Below are positions 11,580-21,630 of a stretch of DNA of 60,000 nucleotides, in pieces. Position 1 is the stretch's first letter; the number at the start of each line of letters is the position of its first letter. Made by a program: the position numbers and the translations under genes. The DNA is from Owenia fusiformis (lineage: Eukaryota > Annelida > Polychaeta > Sabellida > Oweniidae): the NCBI GenBank assembly GCA_903813345.2, contig CAIIXF020000006.1:35380436-35440435 (forward strand), given 5' to 3'. The notes under the pieces are model-generated. The model was not told the origin of the DNA and did not search any database. It saw only the letters and a program-made list of their open reading frames with translations.

Positions 11580-12050
11580 TTTTCTTGACATTCTATGAGG
11601 GTACCATCAGATCGATTTTCCTCGAACTTTCAAAACGTCATAACTCCTGAACCGGAAGTCAAATATCAATTCGGTTTTCAGATTCGGAATCCTGAGAAAA
11701 TTTCCTATAAGACTATTATCCTGGACATCGGATTCGGAGAACTTTTTTTCGGACCTCGTTTTCGGACACTGATATCTCGAAATCGGTTCGAGATATCAAA
11801 AAACTAAATCGACCCTAGCTTTCCTACTTTTTTATGAGGAACACAATGAAAAAAACCCGGATCGAAAATACTGAAGGACGACTGAGAAAATTGAAAAAAG
11901 TGACAAAGTACTGGATTTGACCCAGTTCCTGACCTTTGACCTAGATAAAAATTTGACCTAATTTCCGAGAAACTAGATACTGGACCTAAATTAACCATAT
12001 ACAGGTCTTGACTCAATGTCTTCTAGTTAAGGAGAAAACGTTGGAAGAAT
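11580..12050. repeat. Satellite B end and second cap module
   Basis: A last satellite B unit (from about 11,600), GATATCTCGAAATCGG at 11,770, then the cap block with 'CTGACCTTTGACCTAGATAA' and AATAAT repeats. Nothing else seen. Confidence 0.87.
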
Positions 12051-12232
12051 AATAATAATAATAATAATAAAGAAGAATACTGGCAAAAACAATAGACTCC
12101 AGATTGACATCTGGAGTCTAATAAAGAATAATAATATCTACAAAATTGATAGGAGGCCCCCCGATGGGGCCTCCTAATAATATCTATAAAATCTATAGGA
12201 GGCCCCCTGTCGGGGGGCCTCCTAATAACAGC
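12050..12232. repeat. Hairpin cassette group 2
   Basis: Hairpins in series: TAGACTCCAGAT-TGAC-ATCTGGAGTCTA (12-bp stem), AGGAGGCCCC with loop CCGAT (10-bp stem), and AGGAGGCCCCC with loop TGTCG (11-bp stem). 'TAATAATATCTATAAAATC' or a close variant precedes the GC-rich ones. Compared with group 1 the stems are kept while loop sequence and length differ. Confidence 0.9.
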
Positions 12233-12400
12233 AGTTCAGTATAACTATGAATGTATCTCAAAAGTCAAGTTCAATTTTGTATTTATACAAAGAACCAATC
12301 ATCTACTATTGTTAGGGTGACACTCCTTTTGATCATTTATAAATATGTAATTGTATGGTGTTTGACAAATCCTGTAAATTGTAATATCCCATATATTGAG

Positions 12401-12471
12401 ATGAATATGAAGAAGACCCAGACGATGTGCCCCATGAAATTCAGAACTATGCAGATGAGATTTATACTTAA
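12401..12471 (+). CDS. Possible terminal exon, copy 1 (acidic, Tyr-containing tail)
   Basis: After an AG at 12,399-12,400 the frame reads about 23 codons to TAA at 12,469. The peptide is acidic and ends ...DVPHEIQNYADEIYT. Copy 2 at 12,809 ends in the same peptide. Between copies GAC/GAA gives Asp/Glu, GTG/GTA and ATT/ATC are silent, and GCA/GTA gives Ala/Val: three of four differences fall at third positions, as expected for selected coding sequence. The two Tyr residues in YADEIYT resemble signalling-tail motifs, but no family is recognised. Upstream exons were not found; the acceptor is weak. It could be the last exon of an unidentified plus-strand gene, or a relic. Confidence 0.4.
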
Positions 12472-12724
12472 GGCTGATTACCTCTGCCTCCTCCCTATTC
12501 TGTTACTACTCTCCCCCATCCTCCCCCAGGCAAGAACTATTACAATTAGATGTGCATTACTAACCAGAAATGCTTGAAATTAAGTATAATCAAAGAAGTT
12601 GTAATGTGTATCTCAAAAGTCAACTTAGACTCTGTATTTATAGAGAATTAATCTATGATAAGGGCGACGCCCACTTTTGATCACTTGAGTAATTCTATGG
12701 TCTTTATACTTACCAATCATGCAG

Positions 12725-12811
12725 AATTATAATATCCTATTTGAATGTGAAGAAGACCCAGAAGATGTACCCCATGAAATCCAGAACTATGTAGATGAGA
12801 TTTATACTTAA
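12725..12811 (+). CDS. Possible terminal exon, copy 2
   Basis: A CAG acceptor candidate at 12,722-12,724 is followed by an open frame, NYNILFECEEDPEDVP..., to TAA at 12,809-12,811. It is the duplicate of the exon ending at 12,471 and has the better acceptor (CATGCAG). The codon pattern against copy 1 supports coding. If both splice from the same upstream exon they would be mutually exclusive last exons giving almost the same C-terminal tail. The gene is unidentified. Confidence 0.42.
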   Translation, partial: NYNILFECEEDPEDVPHEIQNYVDEIYT

Positions 12812-13110
12812 GGGTGATTAGCTTTGCCCTCTTCCAATTCTGTTACCCCCCCCCCCCCATCTACCCCCTCCCCAATGCAATAAGTATAACACTTACATGT
12901 ACATTATTTACCAAAAATGCTTCATATTTAGTATAACCAAAGAACATCATTATAAATGTATCTCAAAAGTCAAGCAAAACTCTGTATTTTTAGAGAATGG
13001 CAATCATCTACTATGATAAGGGCGACGCCCACTTTTGATCACTTATGTAGTTGTATGGTCTTTGACACTCCCCAGTTATGTTAATTGCAATATCCTTTAT
13101 ATTTAAATAA

Positions 13111-13578
13111 ATGTTTGAACTGCCCTGGTAATTTTGAAAATGCTAAAATGTTCTGATATCTGTTGATTTGAAAAATAATCCACATTCTATATTATGTACA
13201 GGTACAGGTTTTACCAAAATTAAGGATTTTCTCAGCAAAAATTGTGGTTTCCATGGCAACCACGAGTGGCAGACCATTGAAAGTTTGCATACTACCTTAA
13301 AATGATCTCATCAACTCTCAATAAAATTATTATGATGATTGAAGACCAACTGAATGAATTATTCAATGATGATAATGTACCCCCTGTAATTTTCCTTTTT
13401 AGGGTCAAAAACCCAATTTTGACAACTTTCGCCCCGGATACGGCGCATCAGACAAAAATGTTCTGAAGTATCACATAAAAATACATAAGAAACAAGTAAT
13501 TTCAATTTGTTCAGAAGCGGGTACATTTTTCGGTGCTACCTCACTAACTATGACCCTAAATTATTCCTATTTCTTGTC
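13111..13578. other. Non-coding interval; X-box-like palindrome
   Basis: No gene seen. GTTTCCATGGCAAC at 13,247-13,260, within the palindrome GTGGTTTCCATGGCAACCAC, matches the RFX-type X-box pattern. The rest is AT-rich and includes likely 3' flank of the receptor gene. Confidence 0.5.
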
Positions 13579-15422
13579 CTAATCTCTTTGTGTAGATGTA
13601 GCTGTCCCTGTAGTTGGTCCCTTAACTAAAGAAGGTGTTACTGTACATCTCTCTTTACAACAAAGTACAGTTTTGAGACCATCTCTAAAATCTTTGGATC
13701 TTACTGGATAAATTATAAAATTCATGCCTGAATTCATCATAGCAATGTGGTAAAATACCATATAAGGAATAAGCATATTTTGTTTCTGATTTGTGCTAAA
13801 GAAGTTCATCTCGTAACCAGAAGCAAGAACTACAAATGGTGCCCAGCATATGACAAACAGTCCAATGACTAAAACTGCTGTTTTGATTAATTTTATGTTC
13901 TTTTGTAAATTTGTTGAATTGTTGCTATTATGTTGGTCTAGTTGTTTCCTTACTGTCCAAAGTATCTGGATATATAGTGCTATTATTATAATCATAACAA
14001 CAAGAAATAAAGGCAGATATATGTATGCCATGATTCTTGTCTCCATATTACCTTCATCACCAACGCAAATGTTATGCTGTGAGGCACTGATATTAAATAA
14101 TATCAAATCTGTTATTGAAAGTGCAATCAATAGAGTTGTCCCTATCCATAGGCCCGCTGCCAAAGATTGCATACGCCGTTTCGTCATGATATTCGGGTAT
14201 TTAAGGGGATAAAATATGGCCATGTATCGGTCAATTGTGATGACGAGCAGGAATAATAGTGACACTAGTGTTGGTATTGTTAGCAATGTTTGAGACAAAA
14301 TGCAGAGAGGGATGCTTTTTCCTCCAAATTCTAGTGATGCAAAATTAGGAAGTATTATCAAGTAGACAATCGATACACCAACGCATAGATCTGCTATAGC
14401 GAGTTGAATCACAAAGAAGTTGGGAACTGTTTGTAGACGTTCATATTTCCAATACGCTGCAATCACCAGTGAATTACCTGAAAAGAGGATGTTCTTATTT
14501 GGTATAAATAAATACTTAAGAGGTCACACAAAGTCAAGGCTACATTTCTTGTCAATGTCAAGGCTGCCTGAAAGGTCATATCACATGTTAGATCCCCTGA
14601 TGTCATAAAATGGCATTCGGAATTTCCAAACCAAAGGAGAAATGCACATTTGTATCACATTTGCACAATATCCAAAAATAATTTTTTATTTTTCATTGAT
14701 TGTATGATCTTCGAAGTGTGAAGATTGAAAAACAACCGTTAGTCTGCATATAGATGACTGAAACTGTTAAACCTGTAATCATATTTTTGGCCATAACAAC
14801 ATTGCATATACACTTTAAAAAGCCTGTCTTAAAACGTATTATAATTACATAACTTAAATGCTTTAACAATCTACCCATAAATCATGCAATAATTTTCTCA
14901 ATTTAAAAGTGAACATCTTTATTCACCAAATTACATTTTGCAGCAAATTGATTCCTGGCAAAGTGCCATTTGACCATTTTGAAAATGAAGGCAGAGCAAT
15001 AAGCATTGTGTGTAGTCATTCTTCAACAGATACCCTGCTAATTTTTGAAATACTGTAAAACGGTTATTGTTAGCGAGGGGTAATTGTTACCGATTGTTAG
15101 CGATCGCTATAGTTTCACTAAAAATTCAATTTGCTAAAATAAACCGGGGTTAAAATAAACCGGACGCTAAAATTTGCAAATTCCCGGGAAACTACATGAA
15201 TACTAGTATTTAAGGAGCTTTTAATTACCCGTTTTACAGTACTTTTTATTCTGTGAAATATTTTAATAATATAAGAAAATGATGAATATTGTAACGATGT
15301 ATACCTATTGATATCCATAATACCATGAAGATTTCAATAATAAATACATCTTTGATTGTATATGTGACAATCATGTCCTTGTAACTAAATGACTCATTTC
15401 CTGTGAAGCTGAAATTCTCCAT
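13579..15422 (-). CDS. Rhodopsin-like (class A) G-protein-coupled receptor, two exons
   Basis: Predicted as join of exon 1 (15,422 down to 15,305) and exon 2 (14,477 down to 13,579), 338 aa. Exon 1 opens with ATG (context AAGACATGG), carries N-glycosylation sequons at N3 and N9 and most of TM1. Its donor (ATAG|GTATAC) leaves one G; exon 2 follows TCTTTTCAG and restores I-G-N-S-L-V-I, the TM1 GN motif. Other landmarks: LAIAD with D69 (2.50), C98 (3.25) and C177 for the extracellular disulfide, DRY 122-124, W150 (4.50), CWAP 250-253 in TM6, helix 8 RSKDFR, and C312/C313 as possible palmitoylation sites. The NPxxY motif is N292-F-I-I-Y296, so the Pro is replaced. Position 3.32 is Leu, arguing against an amine receptor. 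DRYMAIFYPLKY and RSKDFR recall the melanocortin/cannabinoid/adenosine-type cluster, but the ligand is unknown. Plasma membrane, G-protein coupling expected. Confidence 0.88.
15051..15242. mobile_element. MITE inside the receptor intron
   Basis: Ends TACTGTAAAACGG... and ...CCCGTTTTACAGTA form terminal inverted repeats of about 16-19 bp. The 192-bp element lies in the 827-bp intron (14,478-15,304), which has no other notable content. The interior carries short inverted words such as GCGATCGC and AAATAAACCGG. No coding capacity. Confidence 0.82.
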
Positions 15423-18400
15423 GTCTTAATTCCTTTTTATAATCGAGCAACTTTAGATAGAAGTTCCAATTGCTGTTGAGTCTTAAGTATGTACTAAAAT
15501 GCAATAATTGAAATTCATGAATTTATTTTACTTTATATAATTATCATTATGAATCAATATGAATCTTAGAAATCCAATTCAATAAGTATCCTATAAATCC
15601 GATTCAGTTTCTGCTGGCATATTGCCTTTACATTTCAATGTCATCTTATACATATTTTTAATTTACATGTCGTTCTCATACATAGACGACTAATAAGGTT
15701 CTAATTGTCACAAAATTTCAGGAATATAGTGAAGCCCACTGTCTATCAGTTCACCTGTATCTGTACCTGTATCTGACTATTGTATCTTTGTACTCATTCA
15801 CCAGGTCCATGTAAGACTGACTAGGTTGTACTTCAAAATCTCTTAAAGGGATATTCCGTGCAAGCCTTGTATTTCTCATTCGCTGCAAGTTATTCAATAT
15901 GTGCATTAGTAAATTAAACATATAAGTGTGAAGTTACAGTCACGTTTTAAATAAAAAACTATTATAAAACTATTTTTTTTAATATAATGGAGATACCTTT
16001 TAAGTATTTACTATGTTTGGATTTCACTTTGTTGCTATGAAACTTGAAACAATTTGTTGGAACTTATGGTATCTTCATCAATAATCAATTCAAATAAAGA
16101 GTACAGTATAAGTGGTTGAAATATTGTTACTAGAAAATAGCAACTCCACAGAGTAGCATTACCAAAATGTATTTTAAATAAGTATTCTATGCAAGCCAAT
16201 TTCTTTCTTGATATGGTAGCTATAAACATTTTACATTTTACAAAACACGAAATGCAACGGGGTCCCTGGAAATTTCACTTATCCCCTGGGACTAAATTGA
16301 CAATTTCGCGGAGATTAATTTTCGCAATTTTACCGCAATCGCGAAAAGCGCTAAACTAAATCGCACGCGAAAAATACTGGGAGTACAGTAGATGAAGCCC
16401 TTTAATGAAGGATGCAACACTGGTTTCAGAGATACTAGCAAGAAAGTGATCTCCCCAGAATTTTTCTCAACAGTGCAAAATCCAAACATGAAGTCAGAGT
16501 ATCTCCCAATATTGTATTCTTCCTGGACATCCAACTGTCCCTCAATTTTCATATTTGTCATGCATGTGTTGAAGAAATTGAAGTCACGCCCACTTTTTTG
16601 CATGACGTCATTTTTTTCTCCGAAAAATGAGCGTTGAAAAAAACAAATGCAGTTTGTTCTGAATTTTCACACAAATTGCGTATGTATCACACATTTTGCT
16701 TTGAATTTTGTTTGATCAAGATGTTCACAATTTGAAGGTAGGTGTTCAACATTTGTAAGTCACTCATTTTAGGTGTTCCCAGGTTGACAGGCCTATCTTA
16801 CTGACTGGGTGCAAAAAGTTTTTCAGCTGGGTGGTTATCTTGTTCCAAGAAACGAAGAGGATGGGCTTGGAAAAAGATAACTGGGTGGTATGTCATTTTC
16901 AAATTTCAATACGGTGCAGGTTGATCTGCTGGAGATATCACTGAAATTGTTGCTATAGTGATTGAATGATATTCGCAGAGTAAAATATGACATAAATGTA
17001 ATGTTAATAAGGTAAAATGGAGCTTTTTATAAAAAATATGGCAAAATTTGATCTTACCTAGATCTTTGTGTTAATTTAATGTTTTGAAGTGAAGTGAAGT
17101 GAATTTTTGCATAAAGACATCAAACAATTTTTTGGTTGACTCCTGGCTAAGTTGTTCATAATTATGTCCACTCTAATTTCTCTGTGACTTGGACCACCCT
17201 AATGTTATACCGAGCCTCTGCCCCCTCTCCCTCCCCCCCTCCCCTCTCCTGCTCCCTACATGCAATATACACCTCACCTTCAATTACTAAAGGACAATTT
17301 GTATAAATCTCATGTCTAGATTTCCATGACATGTCCTTATAGAGTCAATTTCTCAGAATATGTGATCATATTTCTCTTTGATATGATGCGTGTCACAATT
17401 CAGTATTGATGTCTCTCAGAGCAGATATTTGTCATGTTCTGGCAGATAGAAGACTATTGGGGCAAATATATCATCTATCTCATATTGCCTGTAATGTTTT
17501 TTATTAAAGGCTTCATGTTTTGAAGACTAAATCATTAAAGGCTCTGTTACATAACCTTAATGTCCAGTGCTTATTAAGTGTTCATTTGATTTTTTTGTTT
17601 GAATATATAAGGAAGAAATGTTTGAATAATCATTTTATGGGTTTCTTACTGAGTTTCTCTACCTTGCTAAAACAAAATGCCTTACCCAATTTTTTATGTT
17701 TGGTTTAATTATAATTAGTTTAAAATAGTTTATTAAAGTGTCACCTGTGACATATACAAATAAATAAGATTAAATTAAATTAAATTATAATCATATGTAC
17801 ATCAAACATTCCTCATATACATTTTTATTGGCCTGCATTTAAACATTATAAATGTAATATAGTAACAAAGTTATGATATTTTTCGAGAAAAACTATCAAA
17901 ATAGTAACATTTTACATCTCAAATACACACTCTATTGTTAACCCATATATTGCAAGCTAATGAACTCATGGTATGCCCTGGAGTTGCTTGTTGCATATGG
18001 AAACAGAAATTGCTGAATCGGGGCATGGAAGGTGACATGTTTCCAATTTAATTCATATAAACATGATGACCTTCTCCTCATTGAAAGATAGTTTCTTTAC
18101 TAAAATAACTTGTCAACAATTACATAATCAGTTGTATCTATTCCAATTCTCGATGAAGTATCCCCAAGATAAGACATGCTTTATTGAACTAATTAAAACA
18201 AAGATATTGCTCGTGATATTTGCAGCAAAGATAAATCTTATATATGTCATATTTGATAAATGAGATGATTCAGGAGTAGTCTGCTTGAGCATATTGTCAA
18301 GTCAGGGCTTAAGGAAAACAAGTGGACTGTAGATAATATGAAGACGTAACAAATGTTTTTTCTTCGAAAGAAGGTGGATTGTATATCTTTGTATTGATGG

Positions 18401-18671
18401 TGGGCATGGAACGAAACAACGAGGGGAAATTATATTCAGGTAAGAAACTTGTTGTCATCTTGTTTTTTAACAATCGTGCTAAAGGTCAATTAGTTTATGG
18501 TCAGTTGTAAAAAGATAGTATACTGCATAAGGATTGAGCGGAATTAAAGGCATACCATGTACCACATACAGGCATAGGCTACCATTCTCTCATAAAATCT
18601 TGAAAACTATATAATCATCATCTGGTTCATCAGCACGAATAAGTTCCTCACTTATCTCTGCATAGAGATTA
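15423..18671. other. Intergenic interval with minor repeats
   Basis: No gene recognised on either strand. A GCGAAAA/TTTTCGC-rich inverted segment (about 16,300-16,375, 'TTTCGCGGAGATTAATTTTC'), followed by 'GGAGTACAGTAG', looks like a decayed MITE. A pyrimidine-rich CCCCTCTCC stretch lies near 17,220-17,250. The open frame at 16,392-16,637 and its complement show no recognisable domain. The rest is AT-rich and featureless to me. Confidence 0.55.
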
Positions 18672-20765
18672 TTATGTCACCACCAAAAGTGGTGACATAT
18701 TGTTATGGTCTCCGTTTTTTTGCGACGGCGGTTGGCGTCCGGCGTCTGGCGTCCGGCGTCTGTAACAATTTCTTACAACTTCCTATAACTTAACAAATAC
18801 TGTTTAGATTGACTTCAATTTTTTTCTAAATCATCTACATGTTCTCAGAAGTTCAAATCTGACTTTAGATTTGACATTTGACCTTCAAGGACCTTCTCAA
18901 GGTCAAAAAAGTCTTTTTTCAACTTGCTTCACATTGACTAATTTTTTTTTCAAAATCATCTACATGTTCTCAGAAATTCAAATCTGACTTTAGATTTGAC
19001 TTTAGATTTGACATTTGACCTTCAAATCTGACTTTAGATTTGACATTTGACCTTCAATGACCTTCTCAAGGTCAAAAAAGGTCAAAAAGGTCTGTTTTCA
19101 ACTTGCTTCAAATTGACTAAAAAATTTTTCAAAATCATCTACGTGTTCTCAGAAATTCAAATCTGTCTTAAGATTTGACTTAAGATTTGACATTTGACCT
19201 TCAATGACCTTCTCAAGGTCAAAAAAGGTCAAAAAGGTCTGTTTTCAACTTGCTTCAAATTGACTAAAAAAAATTTTCAAAATCATCTACGTGTTCTCAG
19301 AAATTCAAATCTGACTTTAGATTTGACTTAAGATTTGACATTTGACCTTCAATGCCCTTTTCAAAAAAGGTCAAAAAGGTCTTTTTTCAACTTGCTTCAA
19401 ATTGATTACATTTTTATTCAAAATCATCTACTTGTTTTCAGAAATTCAAATCTGACTTTAGATTTGACATTTGACCTTCAATGACCTTCTCAATGTCAAA
19501 AATGGTCAAAAAGGTATTTTTCATCTTGCTTCAAATTGACTAAATCTTTTTTTCAAAATCATCTACATGTTCTCAGAAATTCAAATATGACTTTAGATTT
19601 GACTTTAGATTTGATATTTGACCTTCAATGACCTTCTCAAGGTCAAAAAAGGTCAAAAAGGTCTTTTTTCAACTTGCTTCAAATTGACTAATTTTTTTTT
19701 CAAAATCATCTACATGTTCTCAGAAATTCAAATCTGACTTTAGATTTGACATTTGACCTTTAATGACCTTCTCAAGGTCAAAAAAGGTCAAAAAGGTCTG
19801 TTTTCAACTTGCTTCAAATTGACCAAATGTTTTTTTCAAAATCATCTACATCTTTTCAGAAGTTCAAATTTGACTTTACAAGTTCTCAGAAGTTCAAATC
19901 TGACTTTAGATTTGACCTTTGACCTTCAATGACCTTCTCAAGGTCAAAAAGGTCTTTTTTCAACTTGCTTCAAATTGACTAATTTTTTTTTCAAAATCAT
20001 CTTCATGTTCTCAGAAGTTCAAATCTGACTTTAGATTTGACATTTGACCTTCAATGACCTTTTCAAGGTCAAAAAGGTCTTTTTTCAACTTGCTTCAAAT
20101 TTACTTAATTTTTTTTTCAAAATCATCTACATGTTCTCAGAAGTTCAAATCTGACTTTACATTTGACATTTGACCTTCAATGACCTTCTCAATGTCAAAA
20201 AAAGTCAAAGAGGTATTTTTTCAACTTGCTTTAGGGGCGGGGTCAAAATATCAATGTTCATATGGAGACGAAAGTAATTTCGTTTGGACAACAACCCCCC
20301 CACCCCCCCCCCCTCTAGACGAAAGCTTAGGTCACTTCAAAAAACATTGGCATAATCGTATCCTATTTGCCGGGTTATTATTACGGTGAATTAACACACG
20401 TTCGCAATTTAACTGCATTGAACTCTTCAAAAGGAGGAGGGAAAAGTACGGAATTTATTTGAAAAATGATCGAATTATCGTCTTTATCTACCGATATTTT
20501 GGACCTATCACACAAAAAAGCTCACGAACTATTGAAAACAAGCCTTGTTATCAGAACATAGCGCCAGAAAAAGTGGGTAAGTCCAATTATTTTTTGTATA
20601 TCAGATCCGAATTATCGATGTTTTTTTGGTCAACAAAAGTGCCCAAAAACCCCCTCCCCCTCGCGAAAGTACTTTCGTCTCCATATGAACATCGATATTT
20701 TGACCCCGCCCCTTAAATTGACCAAATTGTTTTAGGTGGTGACATTTTGTCATGTTAATGCCTTG
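18672..20765. mobile_element. Helentron/pearl-like element with tandem core
   Basis: Left end is a palindrome, ATGTCACCACC-AAAA-GTGGTGACAT, followed by a GGCGTC/CGGCGTC tetra- to hexanucleotide run and 'TGTAACAATTTCTTACAAC'. The core is about ten tandem units of 125-150 bp ('TTCTCAGAAATTCAAATCTG', 'TGACCTTCTCAAGGTCA', 'CAACTTGCTTCAAATTGAC'). The right end is GGTGGTGACATTTTGTCATG then TTAATGCCTTG. GTCACCACC on the left is the complement of GGTGGTGAC on the right, i.e. subterminal inverted repeats. No Rep/helicase is present, so the copy is non-autonomous. Class assignment is inference from architecture. Confidence 0.75.
20234..20712. mobile_element. Harbinger/Tourist-like MITE nested in the tandem core
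   Basis: A 479-bp element with terminal inverted repeats of about 43 bp and a single obvious mismatch. It begins GGGGCGGGGTCAAAATATC and continues through TTCATATGGAGACGAAAGTA; the other end is its complement. It is flanked by TTA on both sides (20,231-20,233 and 20,713-20,715). Removing it rejoins CAACTTGCTT with AAATTGACC of the host unit. A 3-bp TTA duplication and G-rich ends suit PIF/Harbinger. It contains a poly-C tract and no transposase. Confidence 0.85.
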
Positions 20766-21630
20766 TCTTTATTTGTCATGGCTTAAAGTTTGGTTGGTCA
20801 ATATAATCACCTTAAATAATTTAATTTCAAGATTTGCCTACTAAATATGTCCACGACTCTCAACATCATATTGTGTACATGACATATGAATGTTAACTCA
20901 GGATTAAACTGTTGCACATTATTTTGACCTTAAAAGATATCATGTGAATCTGAAGATCACTTTTTTTCAGAATGTTTGATGATTTCTTTATACAATTGCC
21001 AAACAGAAAAATACATAGCTTAAATATTAGGTTGTGAAAAACATTGCAAGCTTTAACTCCCTATTATTTGCAAGATATTGGACAAATATACAAGAGCTGC
21101 AACAAAAAACAAAGTTGTTCTTCAAGTTAGTTATAATTGTTAAACCATCCAGTGAACAAAAATGAAAAAGTTCTGTTCTGCTTTGGAGATGATATCATCC
21201 TACTAATTAAATTCAGTGTACCATGCAAAAATGGGAATCCCATGTTTTCTGCCTGTAGATTAAAAAAAATAAGTCGGCAATTTAATTGAAACCTTGAGGT
21301 GTATTTAACTACCTTAAGCTATGACCTTGGGCATATCCAATGGCAGTAATTATATCATTTTTAAGTAACCTTTATATTTAATAGATATGCCCCCATATAT
21401 TTGTTTTTTCCTTTTGTTGTCAATACCATCTGTTAATTGGTTGGAATCTAAACAAACCTAAAAGTAATTAGTCAGTCTGGCTTAATAAATCAGCCTTAAC
21501 CATTAAGGAAGCCCTTGAAAACCCATTCTTTCACAAAGTCCATTATTTTCACTAAGGTTATACCTTTGTGCATTTTCACAGTCAGTTATGTATTATTTCA
21601 TGCTTTTTGACATTATTTTGAAGTTAATTA
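20766..21630. other. AT-rich interval, nothing recognised
   Basis: No coding, RNA or repeat signal recognised between the two tandem-repeat elements. Confidence 0.5.

Larger units (their letters stand above)
12237..13110 (+). repeat. Three tandem copies of a 355-bp unit carrying exon-like sequence
   Basis: Copies start near 12,240, 12,595 and 12,947. Each has 'TGTATCTCAAAAGTCAA', a GGGCGACGCCCACTTTTGATC-like segment (diverged in copy 1) and a TATGGTCTTT segment. Copies 1 and 2 contain the coding-like segments annotated separately; copy 3 lost that part. Poly-C runs lie after the exon in copy 2 (near 12,847). Confidence 0.88.

Noticed and set aside
13850-14212. 120-codon plus-strand frame over the receptor
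   Set aside because: Antisense shadow of the receptor exon.
13579-14466. Receptor starting at an internal codon at 14,466 as a 295-aa protein
   Set aside because: That codon is GTG, would omit most of TM1, and a spliced upstream exon supplies a real ATG and TM1 in phase.
16035-16229. Hydrophobic minus-strand frame considered as a receptor N-terminal exon
   Set aside because: No matching donor or phase; the exon at 15,422-15,305 fits exactly.
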